A stretch of 64,000 bases of DNA, taken from contig QFQQ01000014.1 of the NCBI GenBank assembly GCA_003243445.1, forward strand, positions 1-64,000, given 5' to 3'. Shown one piece after another: positions 33,518 to 41,782 of this stretch. Position 1 is the stretch's first letter. Every line of letters begins with the position of its first letter. Both the position numbers and the translations under genes were made by a program. The notes under the pieces were generated by a model. It saw nothing but the letters and a program-made list of their open reading frames with translations, searched no databases and had not been told where the DNA came from. Origin of the DNA: Citrobacter freundii. Its GTDB lineage: Bacteria; Bacteroidota; Bacteroidia; Chitinophagales; Chitinophagaceae.

Positions 33518-34993
33518 ATGAGCTTTTTCAAAGCAATATCACTGAAAGAAGACAACCGCATAAAGGCACTGGCTATCCTGTTGCCACTATTGTCTGTGTG
33601 CACGACCTATTTTGTTACCACATCGCAGGGACAAATGGCATACCTTTTTATTGCGGGGGCTATAGGGCTTATTTGTACACTGCTGGCGATCGCTTATCCT
33701 GCGTTTGGATTATATTTTACGATAGTGATCGCTTTCTTTTTTGCAGATCTTAAGCGCTTGCTGAAACATGATCTGCCGATGGGCGTTTATATCGATGCGC
33801 TTTGCCTCCTCACTTTCGTCGGTGTGGTCATCAAAAAGAAACAACGGCGCGAGAATTTCTTTTCCAACTATAAACATCCCATTTGTGTTGCTTTCGCCGT
33901 AATGATCCTTTATTCAATGGTGGAAATATTCAATCCGAACGGCGGACCGATGTCTTCCACACTTGTTATTCTCAGGAGGTTCATCTGTTTGCAGTTGATG
34001 TTCTTTGCGGCGGTAGAGATCATGTCCACCAAAAAGCAAATGTTTTCTTTCATCAAGTTCTGGTTGTTCTTCGCTTTGCTGTCGGCATTATATGCGTGTT
34101 ACCAGGAATGGGCTGGGTATCCGGCTTACGAACTGGCCTATATTATGTCAGATCCGCTGATCGAAGGCCTGCTTTCGTTGGATAATGGTAATTACCGGAA
34201 GTTCTCTTTTCTGGCAGATCCCACTTCATTCGGTATCATGATGTCAGGTTCGGCATTGCTATGCCTGTCCCTGGTACTGAGCTGGAAAAAGCTTGGTTCA
34301 AAAAAGAACTGGCTGATCGTAGCCATATTTTTTATGGTGCTGGCAATGAGTTATTCGGGTACGCGCACGGCCTACTTTGCGTTTCTGGCGGGAGTCGGGC
34401 TATATATCATGATGACGCTGTCCAACCCGAAAACCCTGGCTTTCGCGGTGGCTTCGCTTGTCGGGTTCCTGGCTCTGCTGTTTGCGCCGATCTACAATAA
34501 TGCAACGCTTAACAGGATCAGGTCTACTTTTGAATTTTCGCAAGATGCTTCTTTTAATGTACGTGACGTGAACCGGCACAGCATCCAACCTTATATGCAT
34601 TCCCATCCGATCGGGGGCGGTCTTGGTACCACGGGTGGTGCGCCTGGTGAGCTCGAGCTGGGCGGGTCGTTTTCGCATCCGCTAAAGGGATTCCAGACCG
34701 ATAGCGGATTCCTCCGCATGGCGCTCGAGTACGGGTGGATTGGACTGATCCTGCAGTGTATTACATTCTTTGTTGTACTGCAGCAGGGAGTACGGACCTA
34801 CTACCACACTAAAGATCCAGAAGCGAAGCACTTGCTTTTGGCAGCTGTAGTTTGTATTTTTAGCTATGTGATCGCCCACTATGCGCAGGGAGCCATTGGA
34901 ACCCTGCCGGGTGCCTTCCTGTTCTATTCACTTATCGCTATGATAATCCGCCTCAAAAACCTTCAACCTGAAAATAAAACTATCAAACCGTAA
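33518..34993 (+). CDS. O-antigen polymerase/ligase-family (Wzy-like) membrane protein
   Basis: The 491-aa protein has 10-12 membrane helices, a large periplasmic loop with the GGGLGTTGG stretch, and FQTDSGFLRMALEYGWIGLI, a pattern common in Wzy_C/O-antigen ligase family members. It would join repeat units on the periplasmic side. Position just after the flippase gene supports a polymerase role in a Wzx/Wzy pathway. A ligase role cannot be excluded from sequence alone. Confidence 0.82.
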   Translation: MSFFKAISLKEDNRIKALAILLPLLSVCTTYFVTTSQGQMAYLFIAGAIGLICTLLAIAYPAFGLYFTIVIAFFFADLKRLLKHDLPMGVYIDALCLLTFVGVVIKKKQRRENFFSNYKHPICVAFAVMILYSMVEIFNPNGGPMSSTLVILRRFICLQLMFFAAVEIMSTKKQMFSFIKFWLFFALLSALYACYQEWAGYPAYELAYIMSDPLIEGLLSLDNGNYRKFSFLADPTSFGIMMSGSALLCLSLVLSWKKLGSKKNWLIVAIFFMVLAMSYSGTRTAYFAFLAGVGLYIMMTLSNPKTLAFAVASLVGFLALLFAPIYNNATLNRIRSTFEFSQDASFNVRDVNRHSIQPYMHSHPIGGGLGTTGGAPGELELGGSFSHPLKGFQTDSGFLRMALEYGWIGLILQCITFFVVLQQGVRTYYHTKDPEAKHLLLAAVVCIFSYVIAHYAQGAIGTLPGAFLFYSLIAMIIRLKNLQPENKTIKP

Positions 34994-34997
34994 CAGT

Positions 34998-35720
34998 ATG
35001 AACAGACTACTGCTTTTATCAATTTTCTTCATTGCCTCGCTGAAGGGCTTTTCACAAACGGATTCATCCGGTTCCAGGAAAGCTGCTTCGTACGATACCA
35101 TTATTGAAAAACTGGTTCGGCTTGCGCTCAATAACCCAAAGATCAAGTTTGCCGAATATTCCGCGAACCAGATCTCTTACGAATACAGCCGTTCGAAATC
35201 AGCATGGCTCAATAACATCACTCTGGCAGGCAACCTGAACGAGATCTCACTGAAACGCACATTGAATTCCGATCCGATCCTGCAGCAGGCAACAAACTAT
35301 CCCAGATATAACGTAGGTGTCGTATTGCCCATTGGGATCTTTGTAAATAACAAGAAACAATCGAAAGCGATTTACGAAAGCTATCAGGCTGCTGTAGAGC
35401 AGGTGAGCATTACAAAAGACATGGTCCGTCAGCAGGTGGCAACAGGCTATGAAGATTACCTGATGTATCAGACACTGATCACCCTGCAAAATGAATCGGT
35501 GCAGGATGCCAGGATACTATATAATAAAGCAGTTGATAAATTCCAGAAAGGCGAATTGTCCCTCGATGAATTTTCGAAAGTGAGCAAAGGCTACAACGCA
35601 GAGAAAGTGAGAGAAATCGAACTTCAGCATGAGCTGAACCGTGTACTGATCAATATGGAATCGTTAATCAATATGAAACTCCTCGATGCGCTCTCACAGA
35701 TAAGTGCAGAAATGCGATAA
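34998..35720 (+). CDS. Short TolC/outer-membrane-efflux-like protein
   Basis: The 240-aa protein has a signal peptide (LLLLSIFFIASLKGFSQ) and then long amphipathic helices separated by a beta-like segment (NVGVVLPIGIFVNNK). This is the pattern of one half of a TolC-type outer-membrane channel: helix, beta-hairpin with LPxG, helix. Family members usually have about 400-480 aa with two such halves, so this one is half-size and would need to form a higher oligomer. It may serve as the outer-membrane exit or periplasmic tube for the EPS. No Wza-type protein was found in the window. It is 4 bp after the polymerase gene. Confidence 0.6.
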   Translation: MNRLLLLSIFFIASLKGFSQTDSSGSRKAASYDTIIEKLVRLALNNPKIKFAEYSANQISYEYSRSKSAWLNNITLAGNLNEISLKRTLNSDPILQQATNYPRYNVGVVLPIGIFVNNKKQSKAIYESYQAAVEQVSITKDMVRQQVATGYEDYLMYQTLITLQNESVQDARILYNKAVDKFQKGELSLDEFSKVSKGYNAEKVREIELQHELNRVLINMESLINMKLLDALSQISAEMR

Positions 35721-35734
35721 GCTCACCAAAAGTA

Positions 35735-36946
35735 ATGAACGTGATACACGGTAAGGACATTGTTGTAGTTGGCCTGCAACCCTGGGATATTGAAATAGGC
35801 AGCAACTGCAAGAATATCGCTGTCGAATTTTCAAAGCACAACAGGGTGCTCTATGTTAATCCTCCTGTTGACAGGCTGACGAGCATACGTGAAAAAGATT
35901 CTGCACGCATGCAGAAAAGGAAGAGGATCCGCAAAGGCGAAGAACAGCCGCTGGTTCAAGTGGGTGAAAACATATGGAATTACTTTCCGAAAAAAATTGT
36001 TGAATCAGTTAATGGTTTGCCGGATGGTGCATTGTTCGACTTTTTCAACCGCCGCAACGGAAAGCGTTTCTCGCAAGAGATCAGGTCGGTACTGGCCGGG
36101 CTGGAATTCAGGGATATTATTTTATTCAATGATAATTCCATTTATCTCGGTTATTACCTGAAGGAATTGCTGCAGCCTTCGTTCAGCATATATTATATCA
36201 GGGATTTCCTGATCAAGAACCCCTACTGGAAGAAGCACGCGGTAAGGCTGGAGCCTCAACTGATCCGCACGGCAGACCTCGTAGTGACTAATTCAGCTTT
36301 GTATGCAAGCTATGCAGCACAGTTCAACAGGCATGCATATATGGTTGGGCAGGGGTGTGATATTTCCGCTTTTGATGACACAGATGACCGGATCGTGGTG
36401 GCAACAGAACTCAAAGATATTCCACGCCCGATCATCGGGTATACCGGCTTTCTTTCAAGCCGCAGACTTGATATGGCACTGCTGGAACATTTATCCCGGG
36501 TAAGACCTTCATACAGCATTGTGCTTGTAGGCCCGGAAGATGAGGCGTTCAAGAAATCTGCATTGCATGAACGTTCAAATATTTTCTTTTTGGGACATAA
36601 AGACGTTAGCGAAATGCCCGGTTTTATAAAGGGTTTTGATGTTGCTATCAATCCGCAGTCCGTCAATGACGCAACCTCGGGGAATTACCCGCGTAAGGTT
36701 GATGAGTATCTCGCACTGGGAAAAGCTGTTGTGGCGAGAGCGACACCTGCTATGGATTATTTCGCTGACGTTACCTACCTCGGAAATACTTTTGATGAGT
36801 ACGTGGAACTGATCGATACAGCAATAGCAGAGGATTCAGTAGAACTGGCTTCGAAGAGAAAGGATATTGCGCAAAGTCATAGCTGGACGGCCAACGTTAA
36901 TAATATTTATCAAAATATAAGCCGGGTATTGCAGCCGGGTCAATAA
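35735..36946 (+). CDS. GT-B-type glycosyltransferase
   Basis: The 403-aa protein has an N-terminal Rossmann half (DIVVVGLQPWDIEIGSNCKN) and a C-terminal half with PIIGYTGFLSSRRLD, SIVLVGPEDEAF, FFLGHKDVSEMPGFIKGFDVAINP and a final YPRKVDEYLALGKAVVA nucleotide-sugar-binding helix. It resembles the GT4/GT1-like glycosyltransferases of polysaccharide operons. It lies 14 bp after the TolC-like gene and probably adds one EPS sugar. The exact family is less certain than for the GT4 at 11347. Confidence 0.75.
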   Translation: MNVIHGKDIVVVGLQPWDIEIGSNCKNIAVEFSKHNRVLYVNPPVDRLTSIREKDSARMQKRKRIRKGEEQPLVQVGENIWNYFPKKIVESVNGLPDGALFDFFNRRNGKRFSQEIRSVLAGLEFRDIILFNDNSIYLGYYLKELLQPSFSIYYIRDFLIKNPYWKKHAVRLEPQLIRTADLVVTNSALYASYAAQFNRHAYMVGQGCDISAFDDTDDRIVVATELKDIPRPIIGYTGFLSSRRLDMALLEHLSRVRPSYSIVLVGPEDEAFKKSALHERSNIFFLGHKDVSEMPGFIKGFDVAINPQSVNDATSGNYPRKVDEYLALGKAVVARATPAMDYFADVTYLGNTFDEYVELIDTAIAEDSVELASKRKDIAQSHSWTANVNNIYQNISRVLQPGQ

Positions 36947-36950
36947 CATC

Positions 36951-37565
36951 ATGGGTATAGTAAGCAAGATAAAATCCAGCCCGCGTTTAAAGAAGCTGGT
37001 TCACTGGAGCATCACGCCTGCCAGAAATCCAAGACCGCGTTTATGGATCCGCTGGTTTGTGAATCCTTTCTTTCACAAGAAAGGAAAAGGAGCAGTGATC
37101 CGCTGGCGTTCACGCGTGGATGTATTTCCCTGGAACCGGTTTGAAATAGGTGAGTTGACGACTATTGAAGATTTTGTGACGATCAATAATGGCTCGGGGC
37201 ATGTGTTGTTTGGCAACAGGGTCCGTATCGGCATAGGATCGGTGGTACTGGGGCCCGTTACAATGGGAAATGGCGCCGGACTTGGGCAGAATGTATTTGT
37301 TGCAGGTTTCAGTCATGGCTATGCCGATGGAGAAAAGAACTCTTCTGTTCAGCCGCTGGTGATCAAGGAAACGGTGATCGAAGATGAGGCGCATGTCGGA
37401 GCAAATTGTGTGGTCTTGCCTGGCGTCCGGATAGGGAAGAGGAGCCAGATCGGAGCGGGAAGTGTTGTCACACGTGATATACCCCCCTTTTCGATCGCAG
37501 TGGGTAATCCTGCCCGCGTGATCAAACGCTATGATGCTGAAAGTAAACAGTGGGTAAAGGTATAG
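36951..37565 (+). CDS. Hexapeptide-repeat (left-handed beta-helix) acyltransferase
   Basis: The 204-aa protein has isoleucine-patch repeats (VRIGIGSVVLGPVTMGNGAG, AHVGANCVVLPGVRIGKRSQ, IGAGSVVTRDIPPFSIAVG) and ends with NPARVIKRY, as in colanic-acid and maltose O-acetyltransferases (WcaF/LbH-MAT). It would be soluble, trimeric and use acetyl-CoA. It starts 4 bp after the glycosyltransferase stop. With three membrane acyltransferases it points to a heavily acylated EPS. Confidence 0.83.
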   Translation: MGIVSKIKSSPRLKKLVHWSITPARNPRPRLWIRWFVNPFFHKKGKGAVIRWRSRVDVFPWNRFEIGELTTIEDFVTINNGSGHVLFGNRVRIGIGSVVLGPVTMGNGAGLGQNVFVAGFSHGYADGEKNSSVQPLVIKETVIEDEAHVGANCVVLPGVRIGKRSQIGAGSVVTRDIPPFSIAVGNPARVIKRYDAESKQWVKV

Positions 37566-37625
37566 CGATCGCTATGATCACTGTCATTGAATGTGTATCT
37601 TTCACTTTTATGAATAACTATTGAA

Positions 37626-38798
37626 ATGTCTGCTTCCGCCCCACAGAAAGTATATTTTAAGAACCTGACCGGTTTACGCGCTATCGGCGCGATCCGCGTA
37701 TTGATCGGACATATTGAATTCCTCAAAGTTTTCTGGGGAGTCCCTGCACTGCACTGGTTTCCGGTCGGTGGCAAAGTTGGGGTGACATTTTTCTTTGCGC
37801 TCAGTGGATTTCTTATCACATCCCTGTTGTTGCAGGAAAGAGAAAGCACGAATACCGTTAAACTCAAGAAATTTTATCTGCGAAGAATATTACGGATACT
37901 GCCGCTTTATTATGTGATCATTCTGCTGAGCATCTTTGTATTTAGCCGTATACCATTTCTTTACGTACCGGGTTATACAGACAGGATGCTTGAAAATTTG
38001 TCGTGGAGCAACCTCCTGATCGTATTTTTATTGTTGCCGAATATTAACAATTTCAGCATTCCCTATGCGGATCAGCGCTGGAGTATTGTAGTGGAGGAAC
38101 AATTCTATTTCTTCCAGCCGCTGCTGATCAAGTTCCTGAAAAAACGATACCTGCTGTTCATAAGCTTTGTGCTGATCGGATTATCTCCGGAGATCGTTCG
38201 GCTGATCGTGAATACATTTCATCTTCCGCTTTCCGCAGGGTTGGTTGATTCCATCGCAGCACAGCTGAAATATCTTTCCTGTATCGCTATGGGTTGTGTT
38301 TTCAGCGTGCTTTATTTCAAAAGAGAGTCGGCTTCAAAACGGTTCTTCTTTACCAAAACATTCCAGTGGTTATTGCTCGCCGGCACTATAGGCAGTATAC
38401 TCATAGGCCATTATGTATTTCATACCGCGGAACTGATCGATTATCGCCTGTATGCACTGTTGTTTGGAATGATCGTATTCAATGCGACACTAAACCCTGA
38501 CACGATCTTCAAACTGGAGATCCCTTTGTTGAATTTCCTTGGTAAGATCTCTTATGGTATTTACATGTTCCATCCTGTGTGTATCGGCAGTTGTATAGTG
38601 TTTGCAAAATTCTGTTCAGATAACCTGGTGCTTCAGAATATCCTGATCTATCTGTTGTCGATCTCCACCACTGTGCTGATGGCATGGCTCTCGTTCAATT
38701 ACTTTGAATCATATTTCCTGAAACTGAAAGGCAATTTCTCCATCCTGAAATGGAGAAGCAAGAAGGCGAAAGCGGTGGAGCAGCCACAGGAGTCTTAA
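37626..38798 (+). CDS. Membrane O-acyltransferase (acyltransferase 3 family), third
   Basis: The 390-aa protein has about ten membrane helices. Near the N-terminus FKNLTGLRAIGAIRVLIGHIEF matches the GLRA...H signature, followed by GVTFFFALSGFLITSLLLQE, FYLRRILRILPLYYVI and QRWSIVVEEQFYFFQPLL, all family hallmarks (OafA/YrhL). A 60-bp gap separates it from the hexapeptide acyltransferase, so it may be the last gene of the operon. A terminator follows. Confidence 0.87.
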   Translation: MSASAPQKVYFKNLTGLRAIGAIRVLIGHIEFLKVFWGVPALHWFPVGGKVGVTFFFALSGFLITSLLLQERESTNTVKLKKFYLRRILRILPLYYVIILLSIFVFSRIPFLYVPGYTDRMLENLSWSNLLIVFLLLPNINNFSIPYADQRWSIVVEEQFYFFQPLLIKFLKKRYLLFISFVLIGLSPEIVRLIVNTFHLPLSAGLVDSIAAQLKYLSCIAMGCVFSVLYFKRESASKRFFFTKTFQWLLLAGTIGSILIGHYVFHTAELIDYRLYALLFGMIVFNATLNPDTIFKLEIPLLNFLGKISYGIYMFHPVCIGSCIVFAKFCSDNLVLQNILIYLLSISTTVLMAWLSFNYFESYFLKLKGNFSILKWRSKKAKAVEQPQES

Positions 38799-38845
38799 GA
38801 AGGGAATTTTTAAAAAATCAGAGGGCCCAGGACTTCCAGATGTTC

Positions 38846-38885
38846 CAGAGGTTGCTGCCGTACATGGCAGACCTCTCCTTTTTTT
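38846..38885 (+). terminator. Intrinsic terminator of the EPS operon
   Basis: AGAGGTTGCTGCC pairs with GGCAGACCTCT (one bulge) around GTACAT, then a run of seven T (38879-38885). Flanking TTCCAGATGTTCCAGAGG looks like a remnant of the 9-nt repeat family. Confidence 0.75.
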
Positions 38886-38964
38886 AAGAAGGGGCAATCT
38901 GAAGAACCTTTGGAATCTATGCAGGTCTGTTCAAAAGATGTGTTATAACAGTAGATGGAACCGC

Positions 38965-40206
38965 CTATCCCTGCTTCTTTTCTTCCAGAATATCCTCTAT
39001 ATACAACAGCTTAGTGTGTGGTGTTTTAAGAAAAGACTTTGAAGCTTTTTTCAATTTAAGTATAGACAGCATCTGGCGGAATGCGAATGCCGGCAGTGCG
39101 AACAACGTTGCAAGAAATTTGGGATCCTTGCCTTTCATCAGCACGATCAATACGAATGAAAGGAAGAAGGAGAAGAAAATGCCAATCCATATCCAGCCTA
39201 ATACCGGCCAGATAAAGAAATTGATCACCATACACATAAATGAACCAAAGAAGACCATGAACAGCGGCGGCCGCAGTAGTACAAATCCGAAATAAAGCAG
39301 ATTGATATCAAATCTTTTCAGGCCAGCCATAAAAATCTTCCCGCTTTCCTTGAAATAATTGAAGTAGGAGTGGATCCAACGGGCCCGCTGATTTTCGAGA
39401 GTCTTACCGGAGCTGATCTTTTCATCATACAAAATTGCATCCGGTGCAAATGCAATCCTTTTTGTATTCAGCACAAGCGTTGCCTGCAGTTTTTTATCAA
39501 AACCTCCGACAAGTGTTTTATAACTGATGCTGTCATATAATGACGACTCGAATGAGATACCAGATCCCCAGATCGCAGATGATAATCCCATCCGCATTCT
39601 TGCTTCGCGGTCAATAAAGAAGTTAAACATGTCGCCAATCGCATCCATGCGTGCGTAGAGTGTATCCGTATTCTTTGGTTTGAAATCGGCCTGTACCGCG
39701 CGGTATCCTTTTTGAAAATGCTGATTAACTGTATTGAGGAATTGCGGATGTAAAAGATTATCCGAATCAAGGATCAGTGTGATATCATGCAGGCGGATAA
39801 AATTCTTTCGTGCATAATCGATCGACTTAACCTTTGCATGAAGGGCCGGTTCGGGTTTGAGGATATGTACACGCGGATCATTGAAATTGAGTCCGTTAGT
39901 ATTGCAGTCATCTGCAACAACATAAATATGGAAATTACCATAAGTCTGTTTCAGGATGGAATCAACCAGGGGAAGAATGAATTCCGTTTCCTGGTGAGCG
40001 GTAACGATAATACCGAATTCGAAATCTTTATCTGTCAGCTTCTTTTTCCTGTCGAAGGGACGCCGGATGCCGAGTAATCTGATAATATTGTAAAACAACC
40101 AGGAAAGAAACGGCGTAAGCATATAAATAGCCAGCAGAGCCTGCGCCGCCAGGAAGATAACAGCCAGTATGGTTAAAAAAAATTGCATAAAGATTATGGA
40201 TGACAT
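38965..40206 (-). CDS. Membrane GT2 glycosyltransferase (processive-type layout)
   Basis: The 413-aa protein has an N-terminal membrane segment (IIFMQFFLTILAVIFLAAQA), a GT-A catalytic part with GIIVTAHQETEFIL, VVADDCN, LILDSDN (metal-binding DxD) and WGSGISF, then QRARWIHSY (the QxxRW motif of cellulose/hyaluronan/chitin synthase-like enzymes), followed by three or four helices. Such enzymes can polymerise and export a glycan or make lipid-linked saccharides. It is downstream of a second GT2 with a 20-bp gap on the same strand, facing the EPS operon. Confidence 0.82.
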   Translation of the reverse strand: MSSIIFMQFFLTILAVIFLAAQALLAIYMLTPFLSWLFYNIIRLLGIRRPFDRKKKLTDKDFEFGIIVTAHQETEFILPLVDSILKQTYGNFHIYVVADDCNTNGLNFNDPRVHILKPEPALHAKVKSIDYARKNFIRLHDITLILDSDNLLHPQFLNTVNQHFQKGYRAVQADFKPKNTDTLYARMDAIGDMFNFFIDREARMRMGLSSAIWGSGISFESSLYDSISYKTLVGGFDKKLQATLVLNTKRIAFAPDAILYDEKISSGKTLENQRARWIHSYFNYFKESGKIFMAGLKRFDINLLYFGFVLLRPPLFMVFFGSFMCMVINFFIWPVLGWIWIGIFFSFFLSFVLIVLMKGKDPKFLATLFALPAFAFRQMLSILKLKKASKSFLKTPHTKLLYIEDILEEKKQG

Positions 40207-40225
40207 CGAGCCGTTACACTAAAGA

Positions 40226-41422
40226 TCATTTCTGTGTGACAGCATCGTAATTTTCACGTTTTGCTTTTTCCCACAACACAGATTGATTTCCTTTCAGAAA
40301 CCTTCTGAAACCCGTGTAAAGCGAGAGATTGATGAATACAAAATAATATGGTACGTAAAGGAAACTGATCCTGATCTGTTTTTTATAAAGGATCCAGCCG
40401 GCTAAAGCCAGCAGATAGAAACCTGCCTGGGCAACCAGTATCCATTGATACACAGGTTGATTACTCTTCAGGACAAGGATTATATTCAGTAGTAACGCAA
40501 GCGGCAGGAACAAAGGGCACAAGGTCCAGCGCAACACCCGGTGTGAAATGTACTGAAATGAAAGGATTGGAAAGCGGAATATATTCAGCAATGATCTTAA
40601 CAGGATCATTGACTGAAAGGCTCCCGCGCTTATCCGCGCTTTACGTTTTTTTTCTTCCTGTATCGAAAAGGATGGTGCTTCCAGCGCAAAGGCATCGGGC
40701 TCATACGCAAGGCGGTAACCCTTTTCGCAGATGCGCAGGGAAATCACAAAATCATCCAGCAGAATGTTATCACCCGGATGTTCATACAGATCCTTACGGA
40801 CTGAAAATAATTCTCCTGCAGCCCCCACCACAGAATAGAAGTCAGAATCAAGTTTCTTCAGCCACGATTCGTATTTCCAGTAGAGACCTTCGCCTGTGGA
40901 TGTAAGTGCATCACCTGTTGTGGCCATAATCTTTTTTTCGCCTGCCACACCGCCTACTTTGGGTGACTGATAATGCCGCACAATATTCCGTATGCTTTCT
41001 TTATTCAGTAATGTATTGGCATCGGAGAAGATAACATAGTCTGTTTCCACGAAGCCGATGGCGCGATGCATCGCTGCGACTTTCCCTTTCCGCTCGTCGG
41101 AATGAAGCAGTTTCACCTGCGGATAGAGCGCGACAATCGCAGGGGTTCCGTCGTTTGAACCGTCCGTAACAAAGATTAACCGCAATTGATCCGCCGGATA
41201 GTCCAGTTCAAGACTATTTTGGATTTTCTTTTCGATAAAATCCTGTTCATTGTAGGCCGCTACAATAAGGGTGACTGGAGGAAGAAAATTTTCATCGGTG
41301 AGAGGCTTTTTACGAAACACTTTTTTAAGGCTGACCAATAATGAAAGAAGTATTCCATAACCGAGGTAGCTGTAAAAGAGAATGAACAGTGAAAAGTAGA
41401 ATAAGATTTGAAGCCAGATCAT
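40226..41422 (-). CDS. Membrane GT2 glycosyltransferase
   Basis: The 398-aa protein has an N-terminal helix, then a GT-A domain with PPVTLIVAAYNEQDFI, FVTDGSNDGTPAI, VIFSDANTLLN (DxD-like DAN), DDFVISLRICEKGYRL (catalytic acid region) and a KKRKARISAGAFQS segment in place of the QxxRW motif, then about three C-terminal helices. It is similar in layout to polysaccharide synthases such as IcaA. It is the first gene of the two-gene minus-strand operon and may extend or branch the EPS. Confidence 0.82.
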   Translation of the reverse strand: MIWLQILFYFSLFILFYSYLGYGILLSLLVSLKKVFRKKPLTDENFLPPVTLIVAAYNEQDFIEKKIQNSLELDYPADQLRLIFVTDGSNDGTPAIVALYPQVKLLHSDERKGKVAAMHRAIGFVETDYVIFSDANTLLNKESIRNIVRHYQSPKVGGVAGEKKIMATTGDALTSTGEGLYWKYESWLKKLDSDFYSVVGAAGELFSVRKDLYEHPGDNILLDDFVISLRICEKGYRLAYEPDAFALEAPSFSIQEEKKRKARISAGAFQSMILLRSLLNIFRFPILSFQYISHRVLRWTLCPLFLPLALLLNIILVLKSNQPVYQWILVAQAGFYLLALAGWILYKKQIRISFLYVPYYFVFINLSLYTGFRRFLKGNQSVLWEKAKRENYDAVTQK

Positions 41423-41782
41423 GAAAAAATTAACAAGATAAAGGATATTTCACAGAGGAAAGAAAAAATGACATCAATTTTGTATGTACTCAAATAGTGC
41501 AATTTTTTCCACAGATATGTTGATAAATAGCTTTGGTACTGTTATTGATGGTATCCCGTTTTGCGTGTAACTTCATATTATAAAATCAAAAATATTAAGT
41601 ATCATGAGTAAAATTCAACACTGTCAAGGCTGACATTTTTCGGGTTTAGTACTTTTCCCTTGCACCTGCGGAAAATACTGACTGCTTAAATGGGCAATAA
41701 TGCCATTTTGAACCAATTCATTTTATAATATTTTTATTTCCGTGGGAAACCGCTTTAATCCAATATCTAAAGAGAAATACCT
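41423..41782. other. Divergent intergenic region (360 bp)
   Basis: It separates the minus-strand GT2 pair from the PKD-repeat protein gene and must hold promoters in both directions. It is AT-rich. No exact TAnnTTTG box could be fixed with confidence. TTG with a downstream TATTTTTA near 41709-41739 is a weak candidate. No RNA gene or repeat was seen. Confidence 0.4.

Noticed and set aside
38846..38930. Full copy of the 9-nt repeat family after the acyltransferase gene
   Set aside because: Only two or three degenerate units remain and the hairpin with its T-run is better explained as an intrinsic terminator.
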